Below, piece after piece: positions 58,157 through 64,000 of a DNA stretch of 64,000 nt. The position numbers were made by a program, and so were the translations under genes. Source of the DNA: Terebella lapidaria (taxonomy: Eukaryota; Annelida; Polychaeta; Terebellida; Terebellidae). Position 1 is the stretch's first letter. Each line of letters begins with the position of its first letter. The notes below the pieces were generated by a model. The model was not told where the DNA came from, did not search any database, and saw only the letters and a program-made list of their open reading frames with translations. Where the stretch lies: NCBI GenBank assembly GCA_949152475.1, contig OX424560.1, positions 22,011,106 through 22,075,105 of the forward strand, in the 5' to 3' direction.

Positions 58157-60180
58157 TCATGTGATCAAGTTGTTGGAGTTCTTGAAACACTCCCTACACC
58201 AATCTCCCACGTCCTTACAATTTACATGCACATTTTCCGTGGCCCCAACAAAAAAACTGAATATGTGCTCTGCAACGCCCATACCAGCTGCTGCAATGGC
58301 CTGTATGAGTATTATCCACCAGGTGCCGAAGTAAGCCATCAATTGTGCTGCCAAAGCTCCTGCACCAAGAAAGCCTGCTCCGAATCCAGCTCCAGCAAAA
58401 CCAGCAGGGACCGCGATCACGGCGATAGTGCCCCCTGCGATCTCACACCTTTTGAATGAAAACACTTATTCTACAGGAAAAATTTAGCCCAAGGGCTAGG
58501 AAAGGTTACCGGACAATATATATTTTAGATATTAGCCTTTTGTCCCGCGACATTGGTAATAAGATCATTGGTCAATTCAAGGTCACGAGAATAGTCAGCA
58601 GATATCATTTCCTACATGTTCACTATAAACCCCTGAGCTGTAAAGTCGATATTAAGTAAGATATTTGCCATTTTGTGCTTCGACCTTGAGAATGAGGTCC
58701 AAGGCCAAATTCGAGGCCATCAAAATATTTCAGTGTATACCATTTCCTTCATGTCCACAATTGGTTTCAAAGCTATAAATCAATACAGCAGCAAGATATT
58801 AGCCATTTGGTTCTTTGACCTTGAAAATGAGGTCAAAGGCGAAATTCAAGGTCACGGCAATATTCAGCATATATCATGTTCTGTATGTTCACAATTGATT
58901 CCTAAGCTGTAAAGTCGATCATTAGCGAGATATTAGTCATTTTGTCCTGTGACCTTGAACTTTAGGTCAAATTCGAGGTCACGAGAAAAATATGTATATA
59001 TCTTTTCCTATATGTTCATAATTGATTCCTAAGCTGTAAAGTCAATAATAAGAGATATTAGCCATTTCAGCCATAAAAAGAGATATTAGCCATTTCAGCG
59101 ATAAAAAGAGATATTAGCCATTTTGTCTTGCGACCTTCAAAATGATATGAGGCCAAAGGTCAAATTCAGTTCATGACAATATTCAGTAAATATAATTTCC
59201 TATATCTCCCCAATTGATTCCTGAGCTGCAAAGTCGATAATAAACGAGATATTAGCCATTTTGTCCTGTGACATTGAAAATTAGGTCAAAGGTCACATTC
59301 ATGTTCATGAAATTCAGAATTTATCATCTCCTATATGTTCACAATTGATTCCCAAGCTATAAAGTCGATAATAAGCGAGATATTAGCCATTTTGTCATGT
59401 GACTTTGAAAATTAGGTCAAAGGTCAAATTCATGTTTATGAAAATATTCAGAATTTATCATCTCCTATATGTTCACAATTGATTCCCAAGCTGTAAAGTC
59501 GATAATAAGCGAGATATTAGCCATTTTGTCATGTGACCTTGAAAATTAGGTCAAAAGTCAAATTAAAGGTAATGAGAATATTCAGCATATATCATTTCCT
59601 ATATGTCCACAATTGATTCCTAATCTCTAATCTCAATATTAAGTGAGATGTGCCCAAAAAAATGTGCCCCATTACAAAGCATAGGATGATTTAGCATAGG
59701 AAAGACCCATTTGGGCCGAGTTTAGACCCAAAATGGCCCACTTCCGAGTGATTCAAGGGTAACGTCACAGGGGTACATGAGGAGCGTTATGCATCAATAG
59801 GAAAAAAGTTACTGAACAGGTTTTGAAAAAAACGACCGTCAAAGTCCAAAATTGGTCGTTTTTTCGTCAAAACTGGCCGCCATTCTGGAAAATTCTGGAA
59901 ATCAAAAAACTAGAAAATACCTCCCTCTCCTATCATTTTTAGGCATTTTTGTGCAAAATTTCAGAAAGATTCGATTGTAAACTTTAAAGATAAAAATGTA
60001 GACGGACGATGGACGACGGACGCAATGCCACGGCAGTAGGTTATCGGACCAAAGTTCGGTAACCTAAAAACGGAAATATAATTATTGGCCGAGTATCGAA
60101 AACTGACTGCACAATAGTCACTCTCACTTACTTGTACTGCCAAATCTTGCAGAGGACACATTTGCCTGGGAATGCATCGT
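58157..60180 (-). CDS. IFI6/27 (ISG12)-like protein, copy C
   Basis: Minus-strand exons 60180-60132 and 58448-58157 join in phase 2: DAFPGKCVLCKIWQY then KCEIAGGTIAVIAVPAGFAG, AGFGAGFLGAGALAAQLMAY, FGTWWIILIQAIAAAGMGVA, and the tail VNCKDVGDWCRECF. The open frame is 97 codons past the junction. The upstream exon or exons (start codon, any signal) were not found. The Gly/Ala-rich hydrophobic segments fit the Ifi-6-16 family. The flanking Cys pairs (KCVLCK, WCREC) could form disulphides or bind metal. The intron hosts satellite element copy 8. It is the best preserved of the three copies; the function in this organism is unknown. Confidence 0.6.
58484..60067 (+). repeat. AGGTCA-satellite element, copy 8 (longest intact)
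   Basis: Starts TTAGCCCAAGGGCTAGGAAA, then AGGTTACCGGACAATATA. It contains about eight monomers (134-bp spacing, for example 59341 to 59474) and the end module with 'gacggacgatggacgacgga', and ends GGTAACCTAA. It sits inside the intron of IFI27-like copy C in opposite orientation to the gene. Confidence 0.85.
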
Positions 60181-60787
60181 CTGTCAAGAATACATGTATT
60201 TACCTTATTACCCATTTGTGTTGATGTCTCATTGTAGTAGATTTGTTTGTAAGTGCCGCCTGTGAATATTTCAGCATGAGAGGGCTAGGCAACTGGGGAC
60301 TAGTAGAGAATATGCATCTGTTTCCGTAGCGCCACCATCGGTCATCGTGGCATAATTCAAAATGAATAATGCGCAAATATATACATTATATTGAGATAAA
60401 ACTAAAACTCAATCCACAAAGGCTGAATACAAGATACACACACAACTGTATATGAAGAATACCGTTCACAGGCCGGTATCAGGCCGTAGCTCTTTAAAAT
60501 CTGGGTCGTTGTGCAAGAATAAGCCGGCAGTTGATTTCACTGTTTATTTGGATGATAATATACAATATTATTCACTCGGTGGTATTCCCACTGTAAGGAC
60601 ACTCCTGATTGGGCGTTTTGTACCACGTGACAATCCTACATACTCAATGTTGGACGGCGAAAGTCTATATTGGACGGCAAAAATGTATATTGGACGGGCG
60701 GGTGCTTATCAGTAAAACAGAGCGTGTGTTACATGTGGGTTTTCCCCACTCTGGGTTTCTCCTACATTCATTGGTAAATAATATAGC
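60181..60787. other. No recognised gene
   Basis: 60.28-60.36 kb matches the flank of IFI27-like copy A. Words 'tatattggacggc' recur three times at 60640-60700, next to the palindrome that follows. Confidence 0.45.
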
Positions 60788-60926
60788 AAATGTTGGATGT
60801 TGAGAGTCGACCAATATACAGTTTACGGGATTTAGAAATGTCATATTGACCTCGGCTGCGCCTCGGCCAATATGACATTTCTTCATCCCGTAAACTGTAT
60901 ATTGGACTCCTCAACATCCAATATTT
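60788..60926. repeat. 139-bp near-perfect palindrome
   Basis: The left arm aaatgttggatgttgagagt, then accaatatacagtttacggg, pairs with the right arm ending actcctcaacatccaatatt. The centre is near 60857 in 'ggctgcgcc'. It is a foldback element. Confidence 0.9.
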
Positions 60927-61275
60927 GTATAATGTTGCACATATATCTCAGGCCGTCAAACACACTGAAGTCCAGTGGAACAAATATCCCCGTCGTATAT
61001 AGGTATCCTAAATTATAGTCTCTTGTATATCAATATTACAGTTTATACGTATATCCTCTCTTATACGATCACAGCCAGTTTCTCAATCTATAAAACACGT
61101 CTTTACACTTAAATAACTCTTATTCGTCTGCGCGGGGCCGAGGACCATGAGGGTGGATTTTCCCGCCTAGAGTATAAGGGGTCGTGATTGGCTATGTAAT
61201 GTGCTGATCTCATCTGAAATGTGGGTTTTCCCTGTGTGTGTTCTGTCACATCTGTTCACATGATCTGAGAGCAGC

Positions 61276-63364
61276 AGGCCCGTAGCCAGGATTTCTGCAG
61301 GGGGGGGGGGTTACCAGAAAAATAAGAAGGCTTAATATTGCATGTGAAAAGGCGAAGCGAGCGTTCGTCATCGCGCTCTGGGGGTTCGGGGGGGGGGGGG
61401 GGGCGGCGTAAGCCCCCCGAGAAAATTTTTTGAATTTGTTTGCTAACAGAACACTTCTGAGGTATACTTCAGAGTTAATTTTCTTCTCCATAATACATGT
61501 TTATCAACATGTGTATGTCAAATATTTCGAATCAGATACACATATTTGAAAAATTTGCCCAATGGCTATGAAAGGTTACCGGACAATATATATTTCAGAT
61601 ACTAGCCTTTTGTCCCATGACCTCAAAAGTAAGGTTTTTGGTCAATTCAAGGTCACGAGAATATCCAGCAAATATCTTTTATCATGTTTATAGTATGTCC
61701 ACAACTAATTCCTAAGCTGTAAGATCGATAATAAGCGAGATATTAGCCATTTTGTGCTCTCGACCTTGGAAGTGAGTCAGAGGTCAAATTCAAGGTCACG
61801 ATAATATTCAGCATATATCATTTCCTATATGTCCACAATTGATCCCTAAGGTGTAAAATCAATGATAAGTCAGATATTAGCCATTTTGTTCTCTGACCTT
61901 GAAAATGAGGTCAAAGGTCAAATTCAGGTCACCAAAATATTCAGCATATATCATTTTCTATAAGTTCACAATTGATTCCTAAGCTGTAAAGTCGATAATA
62001 AGCGAGATAATAGTCATTTTGTCATATGACCTTGAAATTTAGGTCAAAGGTCAAATTCAAGGTCAAGAGAATAATCTGTATGTATAGTTTCCTATATGTT
62101 CACAATTGATTCCTAAGCTGTAAAATAGATAAGAAGCGAGATATTAGTCATTTTGTGCTCTGACCTTGAAAATTAGTTCCAAGGTCAAATTCAAGGTCAC
62201 GACAATATTCAGAATATATCATTTCCTATATGTTCACAGTGGATTCCTAAGATGTAAAGTCGATAATAAGCGACATATTAGCCATTTTGTCCTGTGACCT
62301 TGAAAATGAGGTCAATAGACGTGGAATCAATACCCAGTATTAAGTATTCCGAGCAAACAAAACAGGGTCCGTTATCCAATCTCATAGTCCGGGGACAGAA
62401 AGTCATATCAGGCACACGAAGTGAGAGAAAACAAAAATGACAGGGAAACTCATGAACCCCCGTAAATGGCCATTAGGAGGTGAAATCAGGTGTTCCGGAA
62501 AGAGTGAGCATTTCCTGCCCCACTAGTGGCACCCGTCATGAATTCCCAAAATTAACATGAAAATAGATCTAGTTGCATGGCAGACATGGATTTGCAGTAT
62601 TTATCAACCAGATCATGATGACGTCCATATAATTTCTTAAACGCAGCTATAAGTCTTGGTAAAACATATCCTTGTTCAAGGTCATGATAATATTCGGCAT
62701 ATATCATTTCCTATATGTCCACAATTAATTCCTAATCTCTAATTTTAATATTAAGTGAGATATTTGGAAAATGAGCCCCATTATAAAGCATAGGAGAATT
62801 TAACATGAGAAAGTCCCATTTGGGACCAGTCAACAAAATGAAAATGGGGCAACCAAACTTATACACATCACAGAGGTATATAAAGACAATCTTTTGAGAC
62901 AATAAATCTGAACTGTCTGAACAGTTTTTGAGAAAATGGCCGCCAAAGTCAGAAATCAGCTGTTTTTCGTCGAAAATGGCCGCCATTTTGAAAAAAATGC
63001 GAAAAGCAAAAAACAAAAAAATACCTCCTTTTCAAAATATTTTTAGGCATTTTTGTGCAAAATTTCAGAAAGATTCACCTGTAAACTTAACTTAAGATAA
63101 AAATGTGGACGGACGACTCTGACGCCGACGCAGACGACGGACACAACGCTATGCCAATAGGTTATCGGACCATAGGTACGGTAACCTAACAGACCGCTTG
63201 TCACACAATCACACTTGTAATGCTAAACATGGTCCATTTATTCTCATCTCTTATTCATACATCACATTATGATATTACAATATTGACATCAGTTTTCAGG
63301 GGGTTACTTTTCAGGGGGGGGGGGTATTCGTAACCCCCGTAACCCCCCCTGCCTACGGGCCTGA
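61276..63364. mobile_element. G-tract MITE split by satellite element copy 9
   Basis: 'caggcccgtagccagg' plus a G run and 'gttac' at the left is mirrored by 'gtaacccccc', 'cctgcctacgggcctg' at the right. Outside both ends stands AGCAG, a possible 5-bp target duplication. Removing the nested 61554-63189 element leaves about 450 bp. Confidence 0.7.
61554..63189 (+). repeat. AGGTCA-satellite element, copy 9, with ~350-bp insert
   Basis: Starts TTTGCCCAATGGCTATGAAA, then AGGTTACCGGACAATATA, with five to six monomers. Sequence at about 62325-62675 is unlike the element and has no recognised identity. The remaining monomer and end module finish 'ggttatcggaccataggtac', ending CTAA at 63189. Confidence 0.8.
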
Positions 63365-64000
63365 GCAGTGCATGTAATTTTCCATGTGTTAAAGGATAGG
63401 TCTGTATGTGTCAGTGCCGGCAGTGCTGGGTCGCGTGAGCTGTATCGATCGAAGCCGTGTGGTTGTACGTGATTTTATATGTTTTGTCCGTGTATTGATC
63501 GTGTATGGATCGTATAGTGGCCATGTACTGAATGTTAAGTCATGAAGAGAGTGTGTGTTGTCATGGTAATGTGGTGCGCGGGAGGGACGGGCCGTTACAG
63601 TAGCTAAATATTCTACATGTATAAAGCAAAAATTCACATTTTGTCGGTACATGTCCATTTTTCAATTCTCAACGTTTTTTCGGCATATCACCATGTTACA
63701 TGACCGCTCGCGCACGCAAGAAAGAGTCATGAGTAGATTTATGATGCCATGAAAACGCGCGTCCTGCCCTCGGCAACCATCGGTTCATTCGGAACGACAG
63801 GAATCACCGAGTACGGCAGATATTCATGAGATCAAGGGGTGCGAGCGGACTTTGAAACGGTCCATCCTATGGGGCTCGTTGGGGTGCAACAGTTGTGCAT
63901 GTTTTACTGTTTTTCTTTTTTTCCATTACAGTTAATTGTATGTGTGATTTTGGGAACTCCGTGAGCGTGACCAAAGATATCTAGTGGATAATTCCTTTCC
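63365..64000. other. No recognised feature
   Basis: Higher GC than its neighbours, with CG-containing words. No supported open frame; it may be upstream of a gene beyond the window. Confidence 0.35.

Noticed and set aside
58157-58465. Bacterial-type small membrane toxin because of Gly/Ala hydrophobic runs
   Set aside because: Intron-exon structure and three related copies with shared splice sites point to a host Ifi-6-16-like gene.

Overview
This is eukaryotic nuclear DNA, very probably from a marine invertebrate and perhaps a mollusc. Coding stretches are broken by GT-AG introns, gene density is low, and repeats dominate. The elements seen (CR1/L2-like LINE, tRNA-derived SINE, Crypton, Ngaro/DIRS-like retroelement, TTAA DNA transposon) and the host genes (galactose-lectin/CUB protein, IFI6/27-like proteins) fit that group. 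The species cannot be fixed from sequence alone. No bacterial or viral genome features were seen.

Layout. 1-9.3 kb holds satellite-bearing mobile elements, a decayed LINE C-terminus and a 5'-truncated LINE. 12.8-15.0 kb holds a minus-strand secreted lectin-CUB gene in four exons. 18.2-20.2 kb holds a plus-strand polytopic membrane protein gene in four exons. 20.4-27.5 kb is more satellite element, a segmental duplication of 5.4-6.5 kb, and a broken IFI27-like gene. 28.15-34.23 kb is a complete-looking TTAA transposon with 17-bp inverted repeats. Its seven-exon gene encodes an 899-residue DDE transposase fused to a DEDDh exonuclease. 35-41 kb holds tandem duplications, two MITEs, a second IFI27-like gene and a 20-bp minisatellite. 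41.8 kb is a SINE. 42.6-45.6 kb is a Crypton-type tyrosine recombinase gene. 46-47 kb holds a long palindrome and a 145-bp tandem repeat. 48-53.8 kb is an SGNH hydrolase frame followed by a Ngaro/DIRS-like retroelement fossil. 53.9-63.4 kb is again satellite elements, a third IFI27-like gene whose intron hosts one of them, and nested MITEs.

The commonest repeat (called here the AGGTCA-satellite element) starts TTAGCCCAAGGGCTAA and carries a ~134-bp tandem monomer. Each monomer has a TGACCTTGA site, a DR1 (AGGTCAAAGGTCA) and a TCAAGGTCA site. It closes with an end module that finishes in GGTTATCGGACC-n-GGTCCGGTAACCTAA. It lies in both orientations. One copy (21714-23040) sits inside a duplicated segment whose partner at 5.4-6.5 kb lacks it, which shows the unit has moved.

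The most notable object is the transposase-exonuclease gene. All seven exons splice in phase, the total length is divisible by three, and both the DDE and DEDDh residues are present. Gene models rest on reading splice sites and frame by eye; no database search or transcript data were available.
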